Assembly: GCA_036407095.1 (NCBI GenBank)
Contig: DASWZV010000158.1
Coordinates: forward strand, 124,001-188,000
DNA: 64,000 nt
Source: Gp6-AA40 sp036407095
Lineage (GTDB): Bacteria > Acidobacteriota > Vicinamibacteria > Vicinamibacterales > UBA2999
Direction: 5' to 3'
Positions 1-7,659 of the stretch are shown one piece after another (position 1 is the stretch's first letter; each line of letters opens with the position of its first letter). A model generated the notes under the pieces. It was not told the DNA's origin. It made no database searches and worked only from the letters and a program-made list of their open reading frames with translations. The translations under genes and the position numbers were made by a program.

Positions 1-1
1 C

Positions 2-187
2 GGCGACGCGATCGCCGGAGACACGACGCTCTTCGCGCGGCAGGACGTCGTCGAAGCGGCCTGGGCCATCGTCGACCCGCTGCTTCAGAACCCCGGGCCC
101 ATGTTCGAGTACGAGCCCGGGTCGGGCGGACCGCCGCAGGCCGATCGTCTGGTGGCGGAGATCGGCGGCTGGAACACGCCGCTCTGA
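2..187 (+). CDS. zwf: Glucose-6-phosphate 1-dehydrogenase, C-terminal fragment (partial)
   Basis: Only the last 61 codons are present; the gene begins before the window. The residues resemble the Zwf C-terminus: an 'AGDTTLFARQDVVEAAWAIV' helix, then a Pro-rich 'YEPGSGGP' turn and a terminal 'EIGGWNTPL'. In complete family members this segment follows the NADP-binding and beta-barrel domains. The enzyme oxidises glucose-6-phosphate to 6-phosphogluconolactone, feeding the oxidative pentose phosphate pathway in the cytosol. It converges with the SecA-like gene, leaving only 9 bp between stops. The catalytic residues lie outside the window, so the call rests on C-terminal similarity alone. Confidence 0.75.
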   Translation, partial: GDAIAGDTTLFARQDVVEAAWAIVDPLLQNPGPMFEYEPGSGGPPQADRLVAEIGGWNTPL

Positions 188-196
188 GGTGCGGGA

Positions 197-2299
197 TCAC
201 GTCCGTCGAATCTTCCGGATGACCCCCTTGATGATCCGCTGCGTGAGCGGCCCGAACGGCTCGTCAGTGGTGAGATAGGTCCACGTGGCGCCGCGTTGGC
301 GGCCGGTGGCCTGACCGCTATCAACCTCCGAGAGCCTCAGCTCCACTTCATCGTCTATTGATCCTGTCATCTGCTCGAACATCCCATGGACTTCCGCGAG
401 GTACGCCTGGTGCGGATTCTTGCCGCCGATCGAGAGCCACGGCGTGCCGGCGCGCAGTTCAGCGATCGCGGCCAGATAGTCGGACCAGAGATCATCGATC
501 ACCTCGAGCGTGACCTGTCGTGCCCTCGTCGACGCCGTCGGCGTCCTCCCGGTGAGTATGTCGTCACGACGCTCGCGCACCGCGAGGCGTTGCCCCTCGA
601 TCAGCGACTCGTACTTGCGCAGGAACAGACGGATGTCGAGATTCTGCCCTTCGGCCATGCGCTGGACCTGATCGGGCTCGACCTTCGGATCGTCCGGTAC
701 ATGTTTGAGGAAGAGCGGATCCTCGCGCGAGACGAAGAACTGCGAACTGCCCGGATCGCCCTGGCGGCCGGCGCGGCCGCGCAGCTGATGATCGATACGA
801 CGGCTGTCGTGACGATTGGTCCCGATGACGTGCAGGCCGCCGAGATCGGCGACGCCGTCGCCGAGAACGATATCCACGCCGCGGCCGGCCATGTTCGTCG
901 AGATCGTCACGGCACCGCGAACGCCGGCGCGCGCAACGATCTGAGCCTCGATTGCTTCGTGTCGCGCGTTCAGCACGTGATGCGGAAGATCGCCGAGACG
1001 GCGGCTGAGCCGCTCGGACTCTTCGACACTCGCCGTGCCGACGAGCACGGGACGGCCGCCGGCGTGCAGGCGATGGATCTCGTCGACGACCGCCGCTTCC
1101 TTCTCCGCTTTGGTCGCAAACAGCCGATCGGCGTCGTCCACACGCACGACCGGTCGATGCGGTTGGATGGGCACGACGCGGAGATCGTAGATGTCGCGGA
1201 ACTCCGACGCCTGCGTGGCTGCGGTGCCGGTCATGCCGCACAGGCGTCCGTACATCGCGACCAGGTTCTCGACCGTGATGGAGCCGAGCACGCGGCCCTG
1301 AACCTTGAGTCGTACGCCTTCCTTGCATTCGAGCGCGGTCTGCAGACCCGCAGGCCAGCGCCGCTCTTCGACGATGCGGCCCTTGAACTCGTCGACCGAC
1401 AACACTGCGCCCGCCTGGACGACGTAGTCTACGTCCTTCTCGAGCAGCGCGTGGGCGTGAAGCGCGTCCTGCACCGCGGCGTGGGCCTCGAGTTGCTCCG
1501 CATCGAACAGATTCGCAACCCCGAACGCCTGCTCGACGTACCGCACGCCTGCTGGCGTGAGCACCACGTTGCGTCCACCCGACTCGATTCCGTAGTGATA
1601 GCCGCGCCGGAGCTCGCGAACCGCGCGGTCCGCGAGCACGGGCCAGTCGGATCGCTCAGACGCGCCTCCTGCGATGACCAGCGGAATCCTCGCCTCATCG
1701 ATCAGAATCGAATCGGCTTCGTCGATGAGCGCCGCCACCTGATTGAGCGGCCGGTGCACGAGCTCTGATTCGTCGCAGGCCAGCCCGTCACGTAGATAGT
1801 CGAAGCCGACTTCGTTGGCGGTGGCATAGGTCACATCGGCCCGATAGGCGGCCGAGCGCTCACTGGCCGACAGACGCTGCTGAATCGACGCAACGGTCAA
1901 CCCGAGCCGCTCGTAGATCGGGCGCATCCATTCGGCGTCTCGATGTGCGAGGTAGTCGTTCGCCGTCAGTACGTGCACGCCGCCGTGCGAGCGCGCGTGC
2001 CAGACGATCGCCGGCACGGCCGCGAGCGTCTTTCCTTCACCGGTCTGCATTTCGACGATGTGGCCGTCGGCAAGCGCGAGCGACGCCTGCAGCTGTTCGT
2101 CGTGCATGTCGAGACCGAGTACCCGCAACGCCATGACGGCGGTCACTGCCACGATCTGCGGCAGCGCGTCAGCCTGAACGACGGTCTCCCGAAGCAGCTC
2201 GTCGGGCGCGTTCGAGAACGAAGCCCGCAGGGCGTTGATGTGCTGGATCGTCGGCGCAGCCGTCGAGGCGTGCGAAAACAGCGAGCGCAATGTACGCAC
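197..2299 (-). CDS. SecA-like preprotein translocase ATPase, short paralogue (700 aa)
   Basis: The helicase-like motor motifs of SecA are all visible: Walker A 'MQTGEGKT' (about residues 84-91), 'TANDYLAHRD', Walker B with 'IDEADSILIDEARIPLVIAG', 'GTASVEESERLS', 'STNMAGRGVDIVLG' and 'QLRGRAGRQGDPG'. A preprotein cross-linking domain and a helical scaffold tail follow. The protein ends without the Cys-rich zinc finger of housekeeping SecA and is about 200 residues shorter, so it is probably an accessory SecA that energises export of a specific substrate set through SecYEG. The GTG start at 2299 follows a GGAGG box with 5-nt spacing. The neighbours (zwf, a small secreted protein) do not reveal a substrate. 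It could also be the only SecA of a reduced type; that depends on whether a full-length secA exists elsewhere. Confidence 0.88.
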   Translation of the reverse strand: MRTLRSLFSHASTAAPTIQHINALRASFSNAPDELLRETVVQADALPQIVAVTAVMALRVLGLDMHDEQLQASLALADGHIVEMQTGEGKTLAAVPAIVWHARSHGGVHVLTANDYLAHRDAEWMRPIYERLGLTVASIQQRLSASERSAAYRADVTYATANEVGFDYLRDGLACDESELVHRPLNQVAALIDEADSILIDEARIPLVIAGGASERSDWPVLADRAVRELRRGYHYGIESGGRNVVLTPAGVRYVEQAFGVANLFDAEQLEAHAAVQDALHAHALLEKDVDYVVQAGAVLSVDEFKGRIVEERRWPAGLQTALECKEGVRLKVQGRVLGSITVENLVAMYGRLCGMTGTAATQASEFRDIYDLRVVPIQPHRPVVRVDDADRLFATKAEKEAAVVDEIHRLHAGGRPVLVGTASVEESERLSRRLGDLPHHVLNARHEAIEAQIVARAGVRGAVTISTNMAGRGVDIVLGDGVADLGGLHVIGTNRHDSRRIDHQLRGRAGRQGDPGSSQFFVSREDPLFLKHVPDDPKVEPDQVQRMAEGQNLDIRLFLRKYESLIEGQRLAVRERRDDILTGRTPTASTRARQVTLEVIDDLWSDYLAAIAELRAGTPWLSIGGKNPHQAYLAEVHGMFEQMTGSIDDEVELRLSEVDSGQATGRQRGATWTYLTTDEPFGPLTQRIIKGVIRKIRRT

Positions 2300-2377
2300 A
2301 GAGTCCTCCGTGAATTGTGTGGTCGTACGTGCTCGATCGGGCAGGCCGGCAGGTCTGCCTCGGATTGAGCGACAGCG

Positions 2378-2659
2378 TTACGACACGACGGCAGGAGGAG
2401 GACGTTGAAAGAGCGCGTGACGGGCCGGCACCGGCCGGGTTTCAACGCGCAACGGAGAGGTGATCGCGGTTCGAGCGAGGCCGATTGCAACCGATCGTTG
2501 CGCGACCTGACGCGCAACCGGGACCGTCCGAGCGCCGCGCTGTTTCCAGACGATGGATACAGCCGTCCGCGATCCGGCGGCTCCGCGCGTCGGCGCGACG
2601 GCCGCGCCCGAGATGGCAAACAGCGCGACGAGGAGCGCGGCGACGCTGACGCGACGCAT
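2378..2659 (-). CDS. Small secreted protein of unknown function (93 aa)
   Basis: I do not recognise the family. From the ATG at 2659 the product starts with a classic signal peptide (MRRVSVAALLVALFAISGAA) with a likely cleavage near residues 19-26. A short basic, low-complexity remainder rich in Arg, Ala and Val follows. An in-frame GTG/ATG further upstream would add a non-signal-like extension, so the internal ATG is preferred. It lies upstream of, and in the same direction as, the SecA-like gene, separated by about 78 bp, so co-transcription is possible. The remainder has little predicted structure and could be spurious. Confidence 0.4.
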   Translation of the reverse strand: MRRVSVAALLVALFAISGAAVAPTRGAAGSRTAVSIVWKQRGARTVPVARQVAQRSVAIGLARTAITSPLRVETRPVPARHALFQRPPPAVVS

Positions 2660-2792
2660 GAAAGCAGTATCGCACACGGTGTTCACGCTGAAAGGCGAAT
2701 GAAGCGAGGTTCTCGTCCAGCGGCTGGGCAAGCTCCTCCGGCGGCCGGGGGAGGGCTAAGCGCGACTGCAGCCGGTCGGCTATGATCCCGCC

Positions 2793-3191
2793 GTGCGATC
2801 GCGGGTCCTGCTGGCGGATGACTACGAGGGACTGCTCGAGGCCTGGCGACGTCTGCTCGAGCCCCGCTACGACGTGGTCGGGGCGGTTCGCGACGGCCGC
2901 GCGCTCCTTGAAGCCGCCGCCGCGCTCGAGCCTGACGTCATCGTTGCCGATCTAGCCATGCCAGGGATGAACGGGCTCGATGCTTGCCGCACCATCAAGC
3001 ACTCGCTGCCGCAGATCAAAGTGGTGCTGGTGACCGCTGGCGGCGATGAGAACGTCGCGCGTGTCGCGTTCCGCGCGGGTGCCTCCGCCTTCGTATTGAA
3101 GTACGCCGCCGCAGATGATCTGCCCGCCGCGATCGAGTGCGCGCTGACCGGGGACACATACTACGCTCCCCGACCAGATCCACCTCGTTGA
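2793..3191 (+). CDS. Receiver-only response regulator (132 aa)
   Basis: A complete CheY-like receiver domain: acidic pocket D9-D10, phospho-acceptor D53 in 'IVADLAMPGMNG', conserved T near residue 81 ('VLVTAGG') and K near 104 ('AFVLK'). Sequence style matches the NarL/FixJ family, but the protein stops about 10 residues after the receiver, with no LuxR-type DNA-binding domain. It starts with GTG; the nearby ATG at 2782 is in another frame. The sensor kinase gene begins about 60 bp downstream on the same strand, so the two probably form one phosphorelay unit. The missing output domain means it is either a phosphate shuttle or a truncated NarL homologue. Confidence 0.85.
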   Translation: MRSRVLLADDYEGLLEAWRRLLEPRYDVVGAVRDGRALLEAAAALEPDVIVADLAMPGMNGLDACRTIKHSLPQIKVVLVTAGGDENVARVAFRAGASAFVLKYAAADDLPAAIECALTGDTYYAPRPDPPR

Positions 3192-3251
3192 CGGCCAGCC
3201 GATTGACTTGTGCAGGGGCCAATCGATGATCACCGCGACCTGTCACCTCCG

Positions 3252-5402
3252 ATGCCTCACCACGTGAACCGACCGCGCCTCGCGACATGGTTGATCGCGC
3301 TGGTCGTGGTCTTCGTCTGCCCGCATGCCGGCGCCTACGGCCAGACCGCGGTGAAGACGCCCAAGAAAGTACTGGCGCTCCACGTCGTGAGGCGGGACTC
3401 GCCGGCATTCGACGACACCTTTCGCGCCGTCATCAGTGAAGCGTTTCACGACCAGGTCGATTATTACAGCGAGTACATCGACCTCGCCCGGCTCGACGAG
3501 GATTCGTACCATACCGCGCTTCGCAACTACCTGCGCGAACGCTATGTCGCCGGCGACAGCGTCGATGTGGTGATCGCCTCTGGCCCGTCGGTCCTGTCGT
3601 TCCTGAACCGCGATCCGACGCTGTTTCAGTCGGTGCCGATCGTTTTCACGACCCGGCCCGGGCTGCTCGGAAAAACGCTGTCGACCGGCATCATCTCCGC
3701 CATCGACCTCGCAAGCACACTCTCCGCCGCGCTCCAGGCACAGCCGGATACGAAACACGTGTTCGTGATCAGCGGGGCTGCGCCGTTCGACACGCTGTAC
3801 GACGACATTCTCAAGGACCAGAAGTCCGCTTTTTCCGGCAGGGTCACTTTCCACAACCTCGCCGGGCTGTCGATCTCCGACCTCGAGCAGCGCGTTCGGA
3901 ATCTGCCGGGCGACGCCATCATCTATTACTTGAGTCTCTCCGACGATGGCGCCGGTCATACGTTCATGCCGCTCGATGCCGTCGAGACGATCGCTGCGGC
4001 CGCGAACGTACCGGTCTACAGCTGGCACGAATCGGCGCTCGGGCACGGCATCGTCGGCGGCCGGCTGCACTCGTCGCTTCACGATGCGCGCGAGACGGCG
4101 CAAATCGTCGCGCGGGTGCTGGAGGGCGAGTCAGCGCAATCCATCCCGGTGAAGACCGTCGACAGCTACACCTATGAGTTCGACTGGCGTCAACTGCAAC
4201 GATGGGGGATCAGCGAGTCGAGACTTCCAAAGGGGAGCGTGATCCGTTTTCGCGAGCCGACACCGTTGCAGCGTTATCGCGGTTACGTGATCGGCGGCGG
4301 CCTCGTCGTCGCGGCACAGATGCTGCTCATCGGCGGTCTCCTGATTCAGCGCGCCAGACGCCGCAGGGCCGAAGAGGAGCTGCGGGGCTCCGAAGCGCGA
4401 AACAGCGCCCTCCTTCGAGTGATGCCGGATCTCATGTTCGTCATGGCTCGCGACGGCAGGTTTGTGGACTTCCACGGCCGCGATCGGACGCTGCTGCTCG
4501 TGCAACCCGAGGTCTTCATCGGCAAGACCGTGAGGGAGATCATGCCGCCAGCCCTGGCCGACCGCTTCATGATCTCGATCGAACAGGCCTACCGGACGCA
4601 GGAACCTGTCGGCGTCGAATACGAGCTGCAGCTGGACGAACTGCGGTACTTCGAGGCGCGCATCGTGCCCGCCGACCACGGGCGGGTCCTCAGCATCGTG
4701 CGTGACGTCACCGTGGCCAAGCGCGCGCTCGAGCTCAATCGCGTGCTCGCCGGCCGCGTGATCGTGACCCAGGAGGCGGAGCGGCAGCGGATCGCCCGCG
4801 AGTTGCACGACGATCTGAGCCAGAAGATCGCGCTGCTCAACATCGACGTCAGCCAGCTGGTACACGAACTGCCGTTTCGCGAGTATCGGGATCGCCTCGA
4901 GAAGCTGTCATCACAGGCGAAGGAGATCGCCACCGATCTGTACGGCCTGTCACACGAGCTGCATCCGTCGAGGCTGCAGACCCTGGGTCTCGTGGAATCC
5001 ATGCGTCTGCTGTGTCACGACGTGTCGCAGCAGCACAACCTGACGATCGCCTTCAGTGAATCGCACCTGCCCAACAGCGTCGATCCGAGCGTGTCGCTGT
5101 GCTTGTACCGGATTACGCAGGAGGCCCTGCACAACGTGGTGAAACACAGTCAGTCGTGCGACGCGTCGGTCAGGCTGGAACGCGATGGCGACGATATCGT
5201 GCTCGTCGTCGCCGACTCCGGCGTCGGATTCGATCCGCTCGCCATCGATCGTGCTGGACTTGGTCTCGTCAGCATGCGCGAGCGGGTCAGCGTCCTCAAG
5301 GGCGATCTGGTCATCGAGGCCGCCGATCACGGCGGCACATGCATCCGCGTGCGCGTACCGCTGACACCTCCACTCGCCCAACTCGCACTGGAGCCGGCAT
5401 AA
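3252..5402 (+). CDS. Sensor histidine kinase with periplasmic ABC-substrate-binding-like sensor, PAS, HisKA_3 and HATPase_c (716 aa)
   Basis: Domains in order: N-terminal signal/TM segment (about 10-28); a periplasmic two-lobed domain resembling the ABC_sub_bind fold (about 35-320); TM helix (about 344-366); PAS domain (about 388-490); HisKA_3 dimerisation helix with phospho-acceptor His in 'IARELHDDLSQK' (His about 519); and a C-terminal ATPase with N box 'QEALHNVVKHS' and G boxes 'DSGVGFD' and 'GLGLVSMRERV'. This is the HPK7 (NarX/DesK-like) class that normally pairs with NarL regulators, matching the receiver gene just upstream. The ATG at 3252 is chosen because it puts the hydrophobic segment near the N-terminus; a GTG at 3210 would add 14 polar residues. 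The ligand of the sensor domain is unknown. Confidence 0.9.
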   Translation: MPHHVNRPRLATWLIALVVVFVCPHAGAYGQTAVKTPKKVLALHVVRRDSPAFDDTFRAVISEAFHDQVDYYSEYIDLARLDEDSYHTALRNYLRERYVAGDSVDVVIASGPSVLSFLNRDPTLFQSVPIVFTTRPGLLGKTLSTGIISAIDLASTLSAALQAQPDTKHVFVISGAAPFDTLYDDILKDQKSAFSGRVTFHNLAGLSISDLEQRVRNLPGDAIIYYLSLSDDGAGHTFMPLDAVETIAAAANVPVYSWHESALGHGIVGGRLHSSLHDARETAQIVARVLEGESAQSIPVKTVDSYTYEFDWRQLQRWGISESRLPKGSVIRFREPTPLQRYRGYVIGGGLVVAAQMLLIGGLLIQRARRRRAEEELRGSEARNSALLRVMPDLMFVMARDGRFVDFHGRDRTLLLVQPEVFIGKTVREIMPPALADRFMISIEQAYRTQEPVGVEYELQLDELRYFEARIVPADHGRVLSIVRDVTVAKRALELNRVLAGRVIVTQEAERQRIARELHDDLSQKIALLNIDVSQLVHELPFREYRDRLEKLSSQAKEIATDLYGLSHELHPSRLQTLGLVESMRLLCHDVSQQHNLTIAFSESHLPNSVDPSVSLCLYRITQEALHNVVKHSQSCDASVRLERDGDDIVLVVADSGVGFDPLAIDRAGLGLVSMRERVSVLKGDLVIEAADHGGTCIRVRVPLTPPLAQLALEPA

Positions 5403-5596
5403 CCGATAGCGAGATCAGGCGAGAGCTCACCTCACGCTCGGGTGACCAAGACCGTCAGGAATTGAGAACAAGAGCGCCGGCTTCGACATTTTCGCGACAC
5501 CTGAATCGATTGTGCCGCGTTGCCACGCTGTGCATCCCTGGGACTGCGGGTGAAGGATTGTTCCCCTGGGGCGGGTCTTGCACCTCGTTCCACCCC

Positions 5597-6673
5597 ATGA
5601 CCGGGTCTCGTGCCCTGAAATCGGCGTCGATCGCCTCCGCCGCGTCAGCCAGGCTGCGCTATGTCAACGATCGCCTGCCTGGAATCCGGCGCGAGACGGG
5701 GCCAGGTGGCTTCACGTACATCGGCACGGACGGGAAGAGAATCCGAAACGCGACCGAGCTCGTGAGAATTCGCGCGCTCGCAGTTCCTCCTGCGTGGAGC
5801 GACGTCTGGATCTGCGCGCATCCACGCGGACATCTTCAAGCCACCGGTCGTGATGCCAAGGGTCGCAAGCAGTATCGCTATCACGCTGATTGGCGCATCT
5901 GTCGCGACGAATCGAAGTTCGATCGCATGCAGGCGTTTGCCGCCGCGCTGCCGGGCATTCGACGTCGCACGAGGGCCGATCTCGGGCTTCCGGGCCTGCC
6001 ACGCGACAAAGTACTGGCGGCGATCGTGCAACTTCTCGAGAAGAGCCTCATTCGCGTCGGAAACGAGGAGTACGTCAAGCAGAATCAGTCGTTCGGATTG
6101 ACGACGCTGCGCAACCGCCACGTGCGCGTGCGTGGCGGCGTGCTGCGCTTCCAGTTTCGCGGGAAGAGCCGAATCCACCATTCGGTGGACGTCGACGATC
6201 GCCGGCTGGCCAGAGTCGTCAGACAATGCCGCGACCTTCCCGGTCACGAGCTGTTTCAGTACCTCGATGACACCGGCGCTCCGAGGCGCGTCGATTCCAG
6301 CGACATCAACCGGTACTTGCAGGACGTGACCGGCGAGGATTTCACCGCGAAGGATTTCCGGACGTGGTCGGGAACCGTGCATGCGGTCAGCGCGCTGCGC
6401 GAACTCACTCCAGCGAACTCGAAAACGCAGGCAGAGAAGAACGTGGTGCTCGCCATGGAAGCCGTCGCCAAGCTGCTCGGCAACACCCGTGCAGTCTGCC
6501 GCAAGTCGTACGTGCATCCCGGGATCATCGACTGCTATCACGGTGGAGCGATGGCGAAGCTCCTCAGCCGCCATCTGAAGATGGCGCGAAGGAACTCCGC
6601 TGGCCTGCGTGTCGATGAAGTCGCCGCGATCGCCCTGCTCACGCATCTGCACGGCAGAGGGAAAGCGGCCTAG
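5597..6673 (+). CDS. DNA topoisomerase IB, poxvirus/bacterial type (358 aa)
   Basis: Full-length bacterial TopIB, which relaxes supercoils through a 3'-phosphotyrosyl intermediate. The N-terminal domain runs to about residue 115 and includes 'RDAKGRKQYRYH' at about 85-96. The catalytic domain carries the expected residues: Arg153 ('LIRVGNEEY'), Lys190 ('FRGKS'), Arg255 ('DFRTWSGT') and nucleophile Tyr305 ('CRKSYVHP'). The ATG at 5597 gives the normal family length. It is a stand-alone gene: 194 bp separate it from the sensor kinase, with nothing recognisable between them, and the inverted 24/25-bp repeat array begins 18 bp after its stop codon. Confidence 0.93.
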   Translation: MTGSRALKSASIASAASARLRYVNDRLPGIRRETGPGGFTYIGTDGKRIRNATELVRIRALAVPPAWSDVWICAHPRGHLQATGRDAKGRKQYRYHADWRICRDESKFDRMQAFAAALPGIRRRTRADLGLPGLPRDKVLAAIVQLLEKSLIRVGNEEYVKQNQSFGLTTLRNRHVRVRGGVLRFQFRGKSRIHHSVDVDDRRLARVVRQCRDLPGHELFQYLDDTGAPRRVDSSDINRYLQDVTGEDFTAKDFRTWSGTVHAVSALRELTPANSKTQAEKNVVLAMEAVAKLLGNTRAVCRKSYVHPGIIDCYHGGAMAKLLSRHLKMARRNSAGLRVDEVAAIALLTHLHGRGKAA

Positions 6674-6690
6674 ACACTCTCTGCGTATAG

Positions 6691-7032
6691 TCGGTGCGAT
6701 CCCTTCTGACGCGGGTCGGTGCGATCTCTTCTGACGAGAGTCGGTGCGATCCCCTCTGACGCGGATCGGTGCGATCCGGCTGGCGTCAGTCGGTGCGATT
6801 CCGCTGACGTTTGTCGGTGCGATCTTGCTTGGGACGGTCGATCCAAGATCGCACCGACACGCGTTAGTCTGATCGCACCGACCGAGCTCAGGCTCGCACC
6901 GACAAACGACAACAGGATCGCACCGACAATCGTCAGGGGGATCGCACCGACCGAGCTCAGGCTCGCACCGACCCGCGTCAGAGGGAATCGTCAGGGGGAT
7001 CGCACCGGCAATCGTCAGAGGGATCGCACCGA
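6691..7032. repeat. Inverted-orientation array of 14 copies of a 24/25-bp repeat
   Basis: Six copies with core TCGGTGCGAT start at 6691, 6716, 6741, 6766, 6790 and 6814 (period 25, then 24). Eight copies in the opposite orientation, core ATCGCACCGA, start at 6848, 6872, 6893, 6917, 6941, 6962, 6999 and 7023; most spacings are 24 with two of 21 and one of 37. Units at 6893 and 6962 carry CTCGCACCGA and the unit at 6999 ends in G. The sequence between cores is also partly conserved (CTGACG/CGTCAG). The switch of orientation sits in a 15-bp perfect stem (6813-6827 with 6844-6858, 16-nt loop). The array fills the whole space between the topoisomerase and GNAT genes. It holds no credible gene; its reading frames give only short repeats. 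Confidence 0.9.
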
Positions 7033-7608
7033 TACACGTCGCAAGAAAGTGACCTCGGACATCCCCCGCCAGGTCTTCGACGACACGACCACACCAACCC
7101 GGCCGAGAAGACGCTTGACGCCGATGTTGTAGGCCAGCATCTCGGCGACGAAGCGATCGTATCCGCGAGACTCCGCGGCACTGAGCGTTCGCATGGCCAG
7201 TGCTGTCCCAATCCCCTGGCGTTGCCACTCGTCCTGGACCACGAATCCCACTTCCGCTGTATGGTCGTCGACCGCGGCACATTCGCCCAGCGCCACGACT
7301 TCGGCGAGATCCGACTCTGCGATCAGCGCCAATCGGCGATCGTCATCCACAGACGTCATGAGCCTGAGAACTGCTTCGGACGAGTCGGGCATGGGCGTGG
7401 CGAATCGCAGATATCGCGTTCGCGGACTCAGCTTGCGATAGAACTCACCGACGACACCAACGTCGCTCTGGCGCAGCGAGCGAATGCGAAGGGCGCCGCG
7501 ATTCGGCAGCAGCAGGCGATCCTCGAGCTGGCTGGGATGGGGAACGATCTCCACACCATGCTGAATCTGCAGATGCGCTCTGATATTCCGATCTGCCCTG
7601 GTGCGCAC
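7015..7608 (-). CDS. GNAT-family N-acetyltransferase (197 aa)
   Basis: The central domain resembles the GNAT module found in protein-lysine acetyltransferases: 'LRIRSLRQSDVGVVGEFYRK', 'LSPRTRYLRF', then the acetyl-CoA pyrophosphate-binding loop 'QRQGIGTAL' (about residues 128-136). It should transfer acetyl from acetyl-CoA to an amine, with unknown substrate. The start is a GTG at 7608; a downstream GTG at codon 19 is also possible. The last codons (VSVRSL and stop) are supplied by a unit of the adjacent repeat array, so the C-terminus appears extended or rewritten by the repeat. It is divergent from the sugar dehydrogenase gene, with about 51 bp between starts. Confidence 0.82.
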   Translation of the reverse strand: MRTRADRNIRAHLQIQHGVEIVPHPSQLEDRLLLPNRGALRIRSLRQSDVGVVGEFYRKLSPRTRYLRFATPMPDSSEAVLRLMTSVDDDRRLALIAESDLAEVVALGECAAVDDHTAEVGFVVQDEWQRQGIGTALAMRTLSAAESRGYDRFVAEMLAYNIGVKRLLGRVGVVVSSKTWRGMSEVTFLRRVSVRSL

Positions 7609-7659
7609 TCACCGGATGACATACGCTTAGGTCGACCACCGCTTCGAACGAGGAGAGAC

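Noticed and set aside
6691..7032. CRISPR array
   Set aside because: Repeat core is only 10-13 bp, the intervening sequence is shared between units, orientation flips in the middle, and no cas gene is near.
5645..7282. 545-aa minus-strand protein across the repeat array
   Set aside because: It is antisense to the topoisomerase and its 'RCD' octads only reflect the 24-bp repeat.
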